Assembly (NCBI GenBank): GCA_019117125.1
Contig: DXAL01000015.1
Location: forward strand, 53,146-117,145
Source of the DNA: Candidatus Mediterraneibacter merdipullorum
Lineage (GTDB): Bacteria; Bacillota; Clostridia; Lachnospirales; Lachnospiraceae
Reading direction: 5' to 3'
DNA: 64,000 nt
Made by a program: the position numbers and the translations under genes. The stretch's first letter is position 1, and every line of letters starts with the position of its first letter. The notes under the pieces were generated by a model, which worked only from the letters and a program-made list of their open reading frames with translations, searched no databases and had not been told where the DNA came from. Shown piece by piece: positions 16,713 to 26,349 of this stretch.

Positions 16713-18632
16713 TCAATATCCCTTTTTATTGACAAACATTCCTGCCGGAGCCTCGTTTATCTCCCTGATTTTTTCCGGACTGACCTTATATCTGCGCTCT
16801 TCCGTCAGCAGTCCGTTCTTTTCCTGCTGCACATCTGTGAACTGCGTATAGCAGTATCCGCAGATTTCCGGAATCGATTTTATCCCCAGCGTCAGTTCCC
16901 GGAAGCGTCCCAGGAATTCCTCCTCACTGCAGACACTTGTCCCGTATCCCCAGTCTCCCTCTCCTTTATCCGCAAATGCGGCGCCTCCGTATTCACTTAA
17001 GATGACCGGCTGTCCGTGATAGGTAAATCCGTCTGCAAACGCCCTCCTGTAATTATTATGGAAAAATGCTCCGGAAAGGATGTCATCCATTTTAGCCCGG
17101 TATTTTTCCGCCATCTGCCGCCCGTCCTCTTCATAATCATGGAGCGTGACGATGTCTGTCACCGTATGCTCCCAGCCGTCATTTCCGATGACCGGGCGCA
17201 TCCCATCCGCCATTTTCGTCATATGCCAGAGCATCTGCGCAAAATGTTTCTGCTGTCCGTCATTCTGTATGTCGGGCACGCCCCACGACTCATTGAGAGG
17301 CGTCCACACGATGACAGACGGGTGGTTGTAGTGCTGCTCTACGATGCCCATCCACTCCCTCGCAAAACATTCTGCCGCCTCCTCGGAAAACCGGTAAAAG
17401 GACGGAGCCTCCGCCCACACGAGCAGTCCTTTCACATCACACCAGTACAGGAATCTTTCACTCTCTGTTTTCTGATGGATGCGCAGCCCGTTAAAGCCCA
17501 TTTCCAGTATTTTCTCAAGGTCATCGGTCATCTCTTCGTCCCTGCAGTCCGTCAGCCCGCCGTCTGCCCGGTATCCCTGATAGAGAATCAGTTTCTGGTA
17601 CAGCGGCTGTCCGTTCAGAAGGATATATCCGCCCTCGCTTTTGACCTCCCGCATCCCGAAATAAGAGCGGAACCGGTCTGCCTCCCTGCCGCCGGACAGG
17701 ATCACGACGTCCAGGTCATACAACGTTGGGCATGCCGGCGTCCACAGTGCAGCGCCCCATTCTCCGGCTCTCGTGTCATATACCGGAAGCCCTGCCCTTA
17801 TCTCTCCGTTCCGGACGGATACCTCTGTCCTGCTGACTGCACAGCCCTGCCGGGAGACCGTACACTGTACAGTCAGGATATCGTCCTCTGTCCCTGGTGC
17901 CCCCACCCCCGGTTCCGGCATCCGGATGCGCATTTCCAGTTCCACTTCTTTTTTGTGGATATCCGGTGTGAGTTTCAGGCTTTTTACATAAACATCCCCC
18001 ACCGGCTCCATCCACACACTCTTCCAGATTCCCGTGGTCTGGACATACCAGCATCCATAATTCCGGGGAAGCCATCTCTGCTTTCCGCGCATCTGTTCTT
18101 CCGACAGTCTGTCCTCTGCGCGCACACAAATGTCCAGTACATCCCCTTCCTTCCATCTGCCCGCATCAAACGTAAATCTTGTATATCCGCCGATATGACT
18201 GCCCTGATACTGTCCGTTTATCCACACTTTCGTCTTATAGTCGCAGCCGTCAAAATGCAGGAGGAATCTTCTTTCCGGCGGAGCGGTTTCCTGACTTTTC
18301 GGAATGACCATCCTCTTCCAGTACCAGACAACAGGATGCGCTTCTTCTTTTCCAATCCCGCTCCTGAGTGTCTCATAGGAATACGGGACCTGTATCTGCA
18401 TGCTTCTGTCTGTCCCAGGCTGCAAAAGCTCTTCCTCCGTCTTCCGGTACCATGCCTCCCTTTCGCCTCTGTCCTCATCATCAAAAGCAAACTGCCATGT
18501 CCCGTCAAGAGAAATCCATTCTTTTCTCACCATCTGCGGGCGCGGATAGCCTGCTGCCATACCGTGTTCTTCCTGATAAAGAGAGAGCGGAGTGCACGAC
18601 TCCGCTTTCCCTGCTGTTTTCTTCCTGCTCAT
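16713..18632 (-). CDS. Family 2 glycoside hydrolase (beta-galactosidase/beta-glucuronidase-like)
   Basis: 639 residues. A sugar-binding jelly-roll domain (about 30-200, YPRPQMVRKEWISLDGTWQF), an Ig-like domain (about 200-310) and a TIM barrel to the C-terminus. Catalytic acid/base Glu448 is in VWTPLNESWG; nucleophile Glu547 in ILSEYGG. There is no signal peptide, so it acts inside the cell on a sugar brought in by the ABC transporter upstream. Exact specificity is not predictable. It is the last gene of the operon, 8 bp after the dehydrogenase gene. Confidence 0.9.
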   Translation of the reverse strand: MSRKKTAGKAESCTPLSLYQEEHGMAAGYPRPQMVRKEWISLDGTWQFAFDDEDRGEREAWYRKTEEELLQPGTDRSMQIQVPYSYETLRSGIGKEEAHPVVWYWKRMVIPKSQETAPPERRFLLHFDGCDYKTKVWINGQYQGSHIGGYTRFTFDAGRWKEGDVLDICVRAEDRLSEEQMRGKQRWLPRNYGCWYVQTTGIWKSVWMEPVGDVYVKSLKLTPDIHKKEVELEMRIRMPEPGVGAPGTEDDILTVQCTVSRQGCAVSRTEVSVRNGEIRAGLPVYDTRAGEWGAALWTPACPTLYDLDVVILSGGREADRFRSYFGMREVKSEGGYILLNGQPLYQKLILYQGYRADGGLTDCRDEEMTDDLEKILEMGFNGLRIHQKTESERFLYWCDVKGLLVWAEAPSFYRFSEEAAECFAREWMGIVEQHYNHPSVIVWTPLNESWGVPDIQNDGQQKHFAQMLWHMTKMADGMRPVIGNDGWEHTVTDIVTLHDYEEDGRQMAEKYRAKMDDILSGAFFHNNYRRAFADGFTYHGQPVILSEYGGAAFADKGEGDWGYGTSVCSEEEFLGRFRELTLGIKSIPEICGYCYTQFTDVQQEKNGLLTEERRYKVSPEKIREINEAPAGMFVNKKGY

Positions 18633-18640
18633 TCTGTCTT

Positions 18641-19678
18641 CTATACCTCTACTCCGAGTTTGACGCTGGATACCGGGTCCTGCTCGATTGCCATATATGC
18701 GTCCGCCGCATCCTCAAGGCTCACGACCGGGTCTACAATATTTTCGCACTTCAGGAGCCCTTTTGCAAGCATTTCCCAGCACTCTTTGCATATCCTGTCA
18801 AAGCTCCATCTCGGATATTCCCTGTTCGGCTCGCTGCATGCCCTTGATATCAGGATATTGGGCTGGTTAAAGTGCGCCTCTCTTCCAAGGTTCAGCCCGC
18901 CGTGGCACTCTTTGTACCATCCCACGACCGCCACATTTCCATTGTACGCCACACCGCGGATTGCCTGCTGGAGCGCGTTGTAATTCCCGCTTGTCTCGAT
19001 GATGACGTCTGCACCGCGCTTGTCCGTCAGTTTCTTAATTTCCAGACCCACATCCACATTTGCAGAATCCAGCGCATAGTCCGCTCCGTTTTCCAGCGCA
19101 ACCTGACGGCGCTTCTCGATCGGGTCGCATACGATGACCATGCGCGCGCCTGCCAGTTTTGCCATCTGCGCGGCAATGAGTCCGATGGCGCCCAGACCGG
19201 AAACAACGACATTATCTCCCAGACGGACATTGCCGTCGCGGATGCCGCCCATGGCGAACTGTGCCGGGTCGTAGCATACCGCTTCCTTCCATGTCATGCG
19301 CTCCGGCATGAGCAGCGCTTCCTCCGGCTTTAATGTATGGGTGGATTTGAACGGTCCGTATCCTGCTATGCGCGTACCGATTTCAATCCCGTCCGTGCCT
19401 TCGCCTTTTTCCGTCACCGTTCCTACCCACATATTTCCGGGACGCATAAAGTACGGCGTATCCGCAGCTTCCTTACTCGCAAGGAAAAGCTGATACTCTT
19501 CGTCAAACACATTTTCAAGGAACGGGTCCTGCCCCCTGAAATGGGTGAACTCTGTCCCGTGCTTTGCCGCTGCATATTCTACTCTGGCACGGATTTTTCC
19601 CGCCTCCAGCGGCGCATCCTCGTACTCTCTTACAATCGCTTTTCTCGGTTCCGTAGAAACAACTTCTTTCAAACTCAT
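18641..19678 (-). CDS. Zinc-less medium-chain dehydrogenase/reductase
   Basis: 345 residues of the MDR fold. The NAD(P)-binding motif is VVSGLGAIGLIAAQMAKLAG (about 158-177). The catalytic zinc ligands of alcohol dehydrogenases (Cys of CGTD and the GHE motif) are missing: the equivalent region reads AAKHGTEFTHFRG and then RPGNMWVGTV. The structural four-Cys zinc loop is also absent. It is therefore a sugar or glycoside oxidoreductase of unknown substrate rather than a classical zinc alcohol dehydrogenase. GGAGG precedes the start, and it sits between the Gfo/Idh and GH2 genes. Confidence 0.82.
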   Translation of the reverse strand: MSLKEVVSTEPRKAIVREYEDAPLEAGKIRARVEYAAAKHGTEFTHFRGQDPFLENVFDEEYQLFLASKEAADTPYFMRPGNMWVGTVTEKGEGTDGIEIGTRIAGYGPFKSTHTLKPEEALLMPERMTWKEAVCYDPAQFAMGGIRDGNVRLGDNVVVSGLGAIGLIAAQMAKLAGARMVIVCDPIEKRRQVALENGADYALDSANVDVGLEIKKLTDKRGADVIIETSGNYNALQQAIRGVAYNGNVAVVGWYKECHGGLNLGREAHFNQPNILISRACSEPNREYPRWSFDRICKECWEMLAKGLLKCENIVDPVVSLEDAADAYMAIEQDPVSSVKLGVEV

Positions 19679-19733
19679 CTTTTTATCCTCCGGCTATGTT
19701 CTGTTGTCTGTAAAAAATAATCCTGCTGTCCGC

Positions 19734-20738
19734 TCAGATTTCTATGATCCTGCCGTTTCCTTTTGACGACGCCACAACGCCCGCGACCATCTTAAGTCCG
19801 GTAAATCCTGCCTCGATATCTGCAAACGGCGGATTCTCACCTTTGATCGTGCCAAGGAAATAGCAGTCTTCCATAAATGTCACATCATCGTCTGTCACGA
19901 CTTCTTCTGTCCGCGGTTCTTCGCCGTCTGTATAAATAAACACCGCATGGTTCTGGTCCGTAAATTCTGCCACCATCTTTTCGCACACGATGCGGAATCT
20001 TCCGTTCCACTGATTCTTCACCGCACAGTTGGAACCGGAGATGCTTCCCAGGGCTCCGCTCTCGAACACGATGTTGGATATGCTCGTATCCTCGATGGTG
20101 TACCCTTCCACATCCTGATGGCACATATTTGCCACAAATCCGGACACTTCTTTTGGCTGACCCATGAGATACAGAGACATATCATACAGATGGATAACCT
20201 GTTCAAACACCTGTCCGCCGCATTTTTCGGCGTCCCGCCACCACGGACTGTGGAGGCTGTTGCACTCATAATTCGCCGTGTACAACGTTGGTCTTCCCGC
20301 CGTCCCGTTTTCAATCATTTCCTTAAACCGTCTCACTGCGCCGCCGAACCGCATCTGATATCCGACCTGGCTGTGCACCTGGTTCTCGCGGACCGCCCTG
20401 ACCATGGACTCGCCTCTTGCCACATCCAGCGCGATCGGCTTTTCGATAAATACATGGATTCCCTTTTTCGCCGCTGCCTCGAGCTGTCCCTGATGCGCAA
20501 ACGGCGGGAGGCATATGTACAGAAGGTCCAGGTCTTCCTGCTCGATCATCTCAAACCCGTCGTCATAGATATTACACGTAATCCCATGCTCAGAAGCATA
20601 TTTTTCCGCATCGTCTTTCGGACAGGAGCACAGCGCCGTGAGCTCCACATCTTCCATTTTCAGCATGCTCCCGGCATGCGCCCTTCCCATATTTCCCATC
20701 CCGAGGACAGCTGCCTTATATTTCTTCATCATTTCCAT
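19734..20738 (-). CDS. Gfo/Idh/MocA-family oxidoreductase
   Basis: 334 residues. Rossmann start YKAAVLGMGNMGRAHAGSM and the family motif FIEKPIALDVARGE with the catalytic Lys (EKP). The C-terminal domain (about 125-334) is the alpha/beta dimerisation fold. Members oxidise or reduce sugars or their 3-keto derivatives with NAD(P). It lies between GH4 and the MDR gene in the operon (11 bp and 55 bp gaps). Confidence 0.9.
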   Translation of the reverse strand: MEMMKKYKAAVLGMGNMGRAHAGSMLKMEDVELTALCSCPKDDAEKYASEHGITCNIYDDGFEMIEQEDLDLLYICLPPFAHQGQLEAAAKKGIHVFIEKPIALDVARGESMVRAVRENQVHSQVGYQMRFGGAVRRFKEMIENGTAGRPTLYTANYECNSLHSPWWRDAEKCGGQVFEQVIHLYDMSLYLMGQPKEVSGFVANMCHQDVEGYTIEDTSISNIVFESGALGSISGSNCAVKNQWNGRFRIVCEKMVAEFTDQNHAVFIYTDGEEPRTEEVVTDDDVTFMEDCYFLGTIKGENPPFADIEAGFTGLKMVAGVVASSKGNGRIIEI

Positions 20739-20749
20739 GCCTGCCTTTC

Positions 20750-22072
20750 CTAGTGATATTCCGGCATCCAGTCTCTGTGTGCCTCGAGCATCTCATCACA
20801 CATGCTCTTAATCTCATCCATGGACAGCTCTGCCGCTGTATGCGGATCGAGCATCGCCGCCATGTAAAGGTCTTCCTTCTTTCTGCTCCGGGCAGCCTGT
20901 ATCGTCATCCTCTGCACGTTGATATTCGTGCGGTTGATTGCCGCGCACTGCTCCGGGAGGTCGCCCACATAGCACGGATGGATGCCTGCTCTGTCCACAA
21001 GACACGGCACTTCCACCGTAGCGTTGTAGGGCAGGTTCGTGATAAGCCCGTTGTTTCTGACGTTTCCGTGTACGCGGTAGGGCACATCGTTTTCCATGGC
21101 ATTGACAATGAACGATGCGAATTCCCTGCTCTTCTCATGGGTAATCTTCTCATTGTTTACGACTTCTTCCCGCATCTTCGCCCAGTCGTCTATCTGCTTG
21201 ATGCAGCGTCTCGGATATTCATCCAGAGGGATATTGTACCGGTCAATGAGCTCCGGATATTTCGATTTGATAAACCAAGGCGTATATTCCGCATTGTGTT
21301 CGGATGACTCTGTGATGTAATATCCGAACCGGAGCATCAGCTCATAGCGCACTTTGTCTTCTTTGCTGCCGATATCCGACTCGCCGTCAAGGAACGCTTT
21401 TGCCCGTCTCTTAATCTCCGGATACAGGTCGTTTCCTTTTCCGTCTCTTACTTCCAGAAGCCATGCCTGATGGTTGATGCCGGCGATGTCCCACTTTGTC
21501 TCCGGGACAAGTTCTTTCATGCCAAGCGCCTCGAAAAGCTGCGGGATGCACACCTGCACGCTGTGGCACAGACCGACGCTGTTGATCCCCGTGTACTCCT
21601 GAAGGTAGCCGGTGAGCATTGCCATCGGGTTCGAGTAGTTGATAAACAGCGCGTCCGGGCACACTTTCAGCATGTCCTCTGCGAAGTCTTCCAGCACGGG
21701 GATAGTCCTCAGCGCCCGGAAGATGCCGCCGATGCCAAGGGTATCCGCGATGGTCTGGCGCAGACCATACTTTTTCGGTATCTCAAAATCCGTGATCGTA
21801 CACGGGTCGTATCCCCCGACCTGTATGGCATTTACCACATATTTTGCGCCTCTGAGCGCGTCCAGCCTGTTCAGGTGGGCTTCAATCTTCACCTTTCTTC
21901 CTACGTTAGCCGCTATGTTCTCCAGCATCCTCCTGGAGTCTTCCAGGCGTACAGGATCAATGTCATGCAGAGATATCTCCAGGTCTCTGATTTCCGGCGT
22001 CAGGATGCAGTCGCCAAGCACGCTTTTTGCGAATATCGTACTTCCTGCGCCCATAAATGCTATTCTCGGCAT
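20750..22072 (-). CDS. Family 4 glycoside hydrolase, alpha-galactosidase-type (CHSV motif)
   Basis: 440 residues. NAD-binding start IAFMGAGSTIFAKSVLGD, INYSNPMAM (about 144-152) and metal motif Cys169-His-Ser-Val, which marks the alpha-galactosidase (MelA) subgroup of GH4, then GINHQAW with the second metal ligand. Acts on non-phosphorylated alpha-glycosides through C3 oxidation with NAD+ and Mn2+. It is the fourth gene of the operon, 43 bp after the second permease gene. The symbol melA would fit, but specificity is not proven. Confidence 0.88.
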   Translation of the reverse strand: MPRIAFMGAGSTIFAKSVLGDCILTPEIRDLEISLHDIDPVRLEDSRRMLENIAANVGRKVKIEAHLNRLDALRGAKYVVNAIQVGGYDPCTITDFEIPKKYGLRQTIADTLGIGGIFRALRTIPVLEDFAEDMLKVCPDALFINYSNPMAMLTGYLQEYTGINSVGLCHSVQVCIPQLFEALGMKELVPETKWDIAGINHQAWLLEVRDGKGNDLYPEIKRRAKAFLDGESDIGSKEDKVRYELMLRFGYYITESSEHNAEYTPWFIKSKYPELIDRYNIPLDEYPRRCIKQIDDWAKMREEVVNNEKITHEKSREFASFIVNAMENDVPYRVHGNVRNNGLITNLPYNATVEVPCLVDRAGIHPCYVGDLPEQCAAINRTNINVQRMTIQAARSRKKEDLYMAAMLDPHTAAELSMDEIKSMCDEMLEAHRDWMPEYH

Positions 22073-22115
22073 AATACTTTCCCTTCTTTCTGAATTATTT
22101 TTCTGTCTTTTTCTC

Positions 22116-22994
22116 TTACCCTTTCATTCCTGTAATGGCGATACCCTCGATAATGTGCTTCTGACCGAACAGATATACCACCAGCACCGGTATGACCGCA
22201 ATCGTAGACGCCGCCATGATAAGCGACCAGTCCACGGTGTATTTTCCCTTGAACATATTCAGAAGAAGCGGCACTGTAAAGTTCTCTTCCGAATTCAGGA
22301 AAATAAGCGGTGTATAAAAGCTGTTCCAGTTCCACATGAATGAGAAGATGCCAAGCGATGCCAGCGCCGGTTTAATGAGCGGCAGGACAATCTTGTAAAA
22401 GATGCGTCCGAACCCGGCGCCGTCTATGATAGCCGCTTCCATCAGCTCGTCCGGCACTCCCATGACAAACTGCCTGCACAGGAACACGCCCATCGGCATA
22501 TATGCAAATGTCATGAGGATGATGCTCAGGTGCGTATCGATGAGTCCGAGCTGGCTCATCATCAGGAACAGCGGTATGGAGATTACCGTATAGGGTACCA
22601 TCATGACCGCGATAAAACCTGCGAACACAATCTTGTGCCCTTTAAACTGCAGCTTCCCGAGCGCGTATCCAGCCATAGCGGATGTGAGTACCTGACCGAT
22701 AACATTGATGACCGCCAGTTTGATGCTGTTCCAGTATGCCCTCGCAAAAGGCAGCGCCTCCATCGCTTCTTTATAGTTCTCCCACTGGAACCGCTTCGGT
22801 ATCAGTGTGGGCGGATAGGCAAACGCCTCCTCCGAGCCTTTCAGCGACGTCGATATCATCCACAGGAACGGGAAGAGCGCGATAAATGCAAGTATGATGA
22901 GGACAATCTGCAGGACGATGTGCGATGCAGTTTTTCTGGTAAAACGGATTCTCCTCTTCGGCAGATATTTTTTCGCATATATTTTTTCTGTCAT
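22116..22994 (-). CDS. Sugar ABC transporter permease (MalG-like)
   Basis: 292 residues, six predicted membrane helices. The cytoplasmic coupling (EAA) loop is MEAAIIDGAGFGRIFYKIVL. The start at 22994, preceded by AGGTGAAG, is better than an earlier ATG inside the previous gene. It overlaps nothing but begins 8 bp after the other permease's stop. Forms a heterodimer with the product of the next gene upstream; no ATPase gene is present in the operon, so a shared MsmK-type ATPase is likely. Confidence 0.94.
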   Translation of the reverse strand: MTEKIYAKKYLPKRRIRFTRKTASHIVLQIVLIILAFIALFPFLWMISTSLKGSEEAFAYPPTLIPKRFQWENYKEAMEALPFARAYWNSIKLAVINVIGQVLTSAMAGYALGKLQFKGHKIVFAGFIAVMMVPYTVISIPLFLMMSQLGLIDTHLSIILMTFAYMPMGVFLCRQFVMGVPDELMEAAIIDGAGFGRIFYKIVLPLIKPALASLGIFSFMWNWNSFYTPLIFLNSEENFTVPLLLNMFKGKYTVDWSLIMAASTIAVIPVLVVYLFGQKHIIEGIAITGMKG

Positions 22995-23002
22995 CTCTTC
23001 AC

Positions 23003-23893
23003 CTACTCTCCGTAATGAACCCATTTGTTGGATAGTTTAAACTGGATCGCCGATATTGCCACTACGACCACAAACATCACAAGAGAAATCGTGGACGCCT
23101 GCCCCATCTCGTATTCCTTAAAGGCAGTCTGATAAATATGGAGCGCAAGTGTGTATGTGCTTTTTGCAGGTCCTCCCTTGGTGAGCAGGAACATCTGGTC
23201 AAATACCTGAAACGCATTGATCATCGTCGTAATGGTGACAAACAGTGTTGTCGGAGAAATCAGCGGGACGGTGATGTGCAGGAACACATCTTTCGCCGTC
23301 GCCCCGTCTATCTTCGCCGCTTCCACATATGTGGACGGCACATTCTGGAGTCCGGCAAGGAACAGCACGATGTTATATCCGAGTCCCCACCAGATACTCA
23401 TGACGATCACAGCGCCCATAGCGGTCGCCGGGTCCCTCAGCCACTCTTTCCCTTCAAAACCGAAAAATCTCAGGACCATGTTCAGGATACCGAACTGCGG
23501 CTGATATATCCACGACCATACCACTGCGATACCTACCGATGTCACTACCTGCGGGAGAAAGAATACCGCGCGGTAGAACAGTTTTCCAGCTACTTTGTTG
23601 AGCACCACTGCCAGGAGCAGCGCCAGTACGATCGAACACGGCACATAGATGATCGTGTAGACCGCTGTGTTTTTCACAGATGTCCACATCGCCGGGTCTG
23701 TAAATACCGTTTTGAAATTCTCCAGACCGATAAATTCCGGAACCGTAAATCCGTTCCACTCATAAAAGCTCAGCACAAAGGCTATGATAATCGGGATAAT
23801 CCCAAAACAGAGCAGACTGATCAGCTGGGGGAGTATAAAAACTACTCCCCACCGCTGCCGTGATGCCGCAAGACTTTTTTTCTTCATAAGCAT
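23003..23893 (-). CDS. Sugar ABC transporter permease (MalF-like)
   Basis: 296 residues, six membrane helices, short N-terminus. EAA loop EAAKIDGATAKDVFLHITVP. Partner of the MalG-like permease. It lies 58 bp after the binding-protein gene. Confidence 0.94.
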   Translation of the reverse strand: MLMKKKSLAASRQRWGVVFILPQLISLLCFGIIPIIIAFVLSFYEWNGFTVPEFIGLENFKTVFTDPAMWTSVKNTAVYTIIYVPCSIVLALLLAVVLNKVAGKLFYRAVFFLPQVVTSVGIAVVWSWIYQPQFGILNMVLRFFGFEGKEWLRDPATAMGAVIVMSIWWGLGYNIVLFLAGLQNVPSTYVEAAKIDGATAKDVFLHITVPLISPTTLFVTITTMINAFQVFDQMFLLTKGGPAKSTYTLALHIYQTAFKEYEMGQASTISLVMFVVVVAISAIQFKLSNKWVHYGE

Positions 23894-23951
23894 TTCCTTT
23901 CTCAGCTATCTCGTCCCGGAGCCTCTGCAGAACATCCCTTCACAGGACTGC

Positions 23952-25244
23952 CTACTCCTCTGCCAGCATCTCTGTTGCCACTGTCTGCATATTTGCCTGG
24001 GTCGTCGCTACATCCTGCTCGCCGACCAGCATCTTCTCTACTTCTTCGTTGAGTGCGTCTGTCAGTCCCGGATGTGTTGCCTCTGCACTCGGATAAGTAA
24101 AGGAGATATCCACCGCGTCAAGGAAGTACTGTGCATGCTCCGGCTCGCCTGTAAGAACGATGTCTTCCAGTCCTGCGATCGTCGGCACTGCATTGCCCTG
24201 ACCTTCCATACGGATTCTCTGACCTTCTTCTCCACAGTAGAAGGAGATGAACTCCCAGACTGCTTCCGGATTCTCAGAGTTCTTATTGATAACCATCGGT
24301 GAGGACGGCATTGCGGAAAGCACTTCATCCGGTGTCTGATAATACGGGAACGGAACGACATCATATGTAAAGCTCAAATCCGTGAAATCTGCCACGAACC
24401 ATCTGCCTGCATACAGCATTCCGGCTTTGCCGGATACGAACAGCGTATCCGCCGACTCGCCGCTCTCCAGTGTTCCTGCATAGGTAAATGCGTCGGACTG
24501 GATATTGTCGTTGAGCCATGTAAGACCTTCTGTCACGCGCTCGGAATCAAAGTATGCCGTTGTCATATCTTCGGAATAAAGCGTATCCGGGTCTGAACTG
24601 AGCACGGAATAAAGAGGCGCCCAGTAATTCTCATAGACAAAGCCTACATTCCCTGAATCTCTCAATGCTTCTGCCATCTCCTGCAGCGCTGCGAAGTCCC
24701 ATTCGCCGGCATCGTAAAGTTCCTGCGGGCTCTGGAGACCGAGGCTTTCAATCAGGTCTTTGTTGTAATAGATGACCATCGGGTTGCAGTCTACCGGCAC
24801 CCCATATATCCCCTCTTCATACATGAAGTTCATCAGGATGGATTCCGGTACGTCTGCGGTCTTGAGTGCAGAATCTTCTGACTCGAGATATTCGGTCAAA
24901 TCCAGAAGCATTCCGGATTTTTCCAGTTCGCCAAATGTGGCTTCTTCTGAATAGAAGCAGTCCGGAGCTGTCTTGGAATTCAGGGATGTCATAATCTTTT
25001 CATTGTAGTTATCTCCGGGGAGACCGGTCATTTCCACCTGAACGGTTTCACTCTGCTCGTTGAATGCATCTACTGCTTTTTCATACTGCTCCAGCTCTGC
25101 CGCAGAACCGCCGACTGAAAACCTGACGATTGTTTTTCCGTCTTCGGTCTCTGTCTCTGCGCCACCGCCGCCGCATGCCGTGAGCATAGATACTGTCATT
25201 GTTCCCACGATAGCCGCTGCTGCAAGTCTTCTGAATTTTTTCAT
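23952..25244 (-). CDS. Sugar ABC transporter substrate-binding lipoprotein
   Basis: 430 residues from the ATG at 25244 (AAAAGGAGGAAACAAG upstream; the open frame extends further but without a ribosome site). Signal MKKFRRLAAAAIVG and lipobox LTACG, then a CUT1-type binding protein (VRFSVGGSAAELEQYEKAVD, KAGMLYAGRWFVADF). It delivers the operon's substrate to the two permeases. The C-terminal part has the usual PSAEATHPGLTDALNEEVEKML stretch. First gene of the operon, divergent from an AraC gene. Confidence 0.94.
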   Translation of the reverse strand: MKKFRRLAAAAIVGTMTVSMLTACGGGGAETETEDGKTIVRFSVGGSAAELEQYEKAVDAFNEQSETVQVEMTGLPGDNYNEKIMTSLNSKTAPDCFYSEEATFGELEKSGMLLDLTEYLESEDSALKTADVPESILMNFMYEEGIYGVPVDCNPMVIYYNKDLIESLGLQSPQELYDAGEWDFAALQEMAEALRDSGNVGFVYENYWAPLYSVLSSDPDTLYSEDMTTAYFDSERVTEGLTWLNDNIQSDAFTYAGTLESGESADTLFVSGKAGMLYAGRWFVADFTDLSFTYDVVPFPYYQTPDEVLSAMPSSPMVINKNSENPEAVWEFISFYCGEEGQRIRMEGQGNAVPTIAGLEDIVLTGEPEHAQYFLDAVDISFTYPSAEATHPGLTDALNEEVEKMLVGEQDVATTQANMQTVATEMLAEE

Positions 25245-25346
25245 CTTGTTTCCTCCTTTTCTGCTGAAATAAACTGTTTCATCACACCACAACCATTGAA
25301 ACGCGTCTCTTTTTTCTAATGGTGATCTTAAGCTTATTGTAACGCA

Positions 25347-25381
25347 GTTCTGCATTTTCAAAATAGCCGTCTGTGTTTTCA
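25347..25381 (-). promoter_or_regulatory. Putative AraC-type direct repeats upstream of the sugar operon
   Basis: Two similar half-sites read TGAAAACACAGAC and TGAAAATGCAGAAC on the minus strand, 21 bp apart, i.e. about two helix turns, as is normal for AraC-family activators. They lie just upstream of a weak promoter-like TACAAT (near 25340). The 25245-25446 interval also contains the AraC promoter, which I could not place. Confidence 0.5.
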
Positions 25382-25446
25382 TAATGGATTCATGTTGTTT
25401 TTTAGATATTTTTATGATATCATCCCACATATCGGAGGTGTTGTTT

Positions 25447-26280
25447 GTGAAAATTGAAGCCTATTGCAATCCGGATATCCATTTTGACTTGGAACTTAAT
25501 TACTGTGGTCTGGAAGAATGTACCCCTGATTTTGTAATGAATCCACATACCAGGGATGGCTATCTGATACATTACATTACCCGCGGGAGCGGTTTTTTCC
25601 AGTGCGAATCTGACATTTATGAGCTTCGGACGGGAAATATCTTCATGATTGTCCCGGATACGCTCGTGAGCTACCGCACCGTTCCGGAAGACCCGCTGGC
25701 TTTCTGCTGGTTCTGCTTCTCCGGAAGCCGTGCGGGAAATATCCTCCCAAGGATCGGTCTGTCCGCGGGTGCGCCTGTGCGCCATCTGCACTCCCGCTAT
25801 TCCATCAACGAGCTCATCAAGCAGTGTTCCGACATGCTGGAATCCCCGGCCCCATACAACGACTTCATGGTCCAGTCCTATCTCTGCCATATCCTGTCCA
25901 ATCTTGCAGATTCCTATTCCATGAGCACAAAGTCAGAGTCGGAAAAAAAAGATATCATCGAAGAGCATATCGAACGCGCGATCGCATATATCAAGTTTAA
26001 TTATATGAAACCGCTCAGTATTCAGGACATCGCGGACTATGTGGGACTGGAACGGACTTATTTTTCCAAGATTTTTCATAAGTTTACCGGGATGACCGCC
26101 CAGAAATATCTCCTGCACGAAAGGATACAGCACTCCCGCCAGCTTCTCGAACGCACATCCTATACTTTGAAACAGATTAGTTCTTATGTGGGGATACAGG
26201 ACGAATATTATTTCTCCAGAGTCTTCAAGCTGGAAACCGGTATGTCCCCGCGCCAGTACCGCGAGACGCTCCACGAATAG
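25447..26280 (+). CDS. AraC-family transcriptional regulator
   Basis: 277 residues from a GTG start at 25447 with GGAGG eight bases upstream; no ATG is as well placed. N-terminal cupin sensor (HYITRGSGFFQCESDIYELR, about 45-65) and a C-terminal pair of helix-turn-helix motifs (MKPLSIQDIADYVGLERTYF and TLKQISSYVGIQDEYYFSRV). Divergent from the binding-protein gene, so it very probably activates the operon in the presence of its sugar. Confidence 0.92.
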   Translation: MKIEAYCNPDIHFDLELNYCGLEECTPDFVMNPHTRDGYLIHYITRGSGFFQCESDIYELRTGNIFMIVPDTLVSYRTVPEDPLAFCWFCFSGSRAGNILPRIGLSAGAPVRHLHSRYSINELIKQCSDMLESPAPYNDFMVQSYLCHILSNLADSYSMSTKSESEKKDIIEEHIERAIAYIKFNYMKPLSIQDIADYVGLERTYFSKIFHKFTGMTAQKYLLHERIQHSRQLLERTSYTLKQISSYVGIQDEYYFSRVFKLETGMSPRQYRETLHE

Positions 26281-26295
26281 ACTGTACCGGCATAA

Positions 26296-26349
26296 GGCTG
26301 CGCAGGCATGATAGCTGTGCAGGCATGAACAGGCTGTGCAGACATATAA
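26296..26349. repeat. Three tandem 18-bp repeats after araC
   Basis: Copies GGCTGCGCAGGCATGATA, GCTGTGCAGGCATGAACA and GGCTGTGCAGACATATAA lie between the AraC stop and the terminator. The 18-bp period is the same as in two coding-region repeats in this window. Confidence 0.6.

Noticed and set aside
17016..18983. 655-codon open frame on the plus strand
   Set aside because: Antisense to GH2, which has intact catalytic motifs; the product is His/Arg/Cys-rich and has no ribosome site.
26296..26349. Small CRISPR-like array
   Set aside because: The 18-bp copies are directly adjacent without spacers and there are no cas genes.
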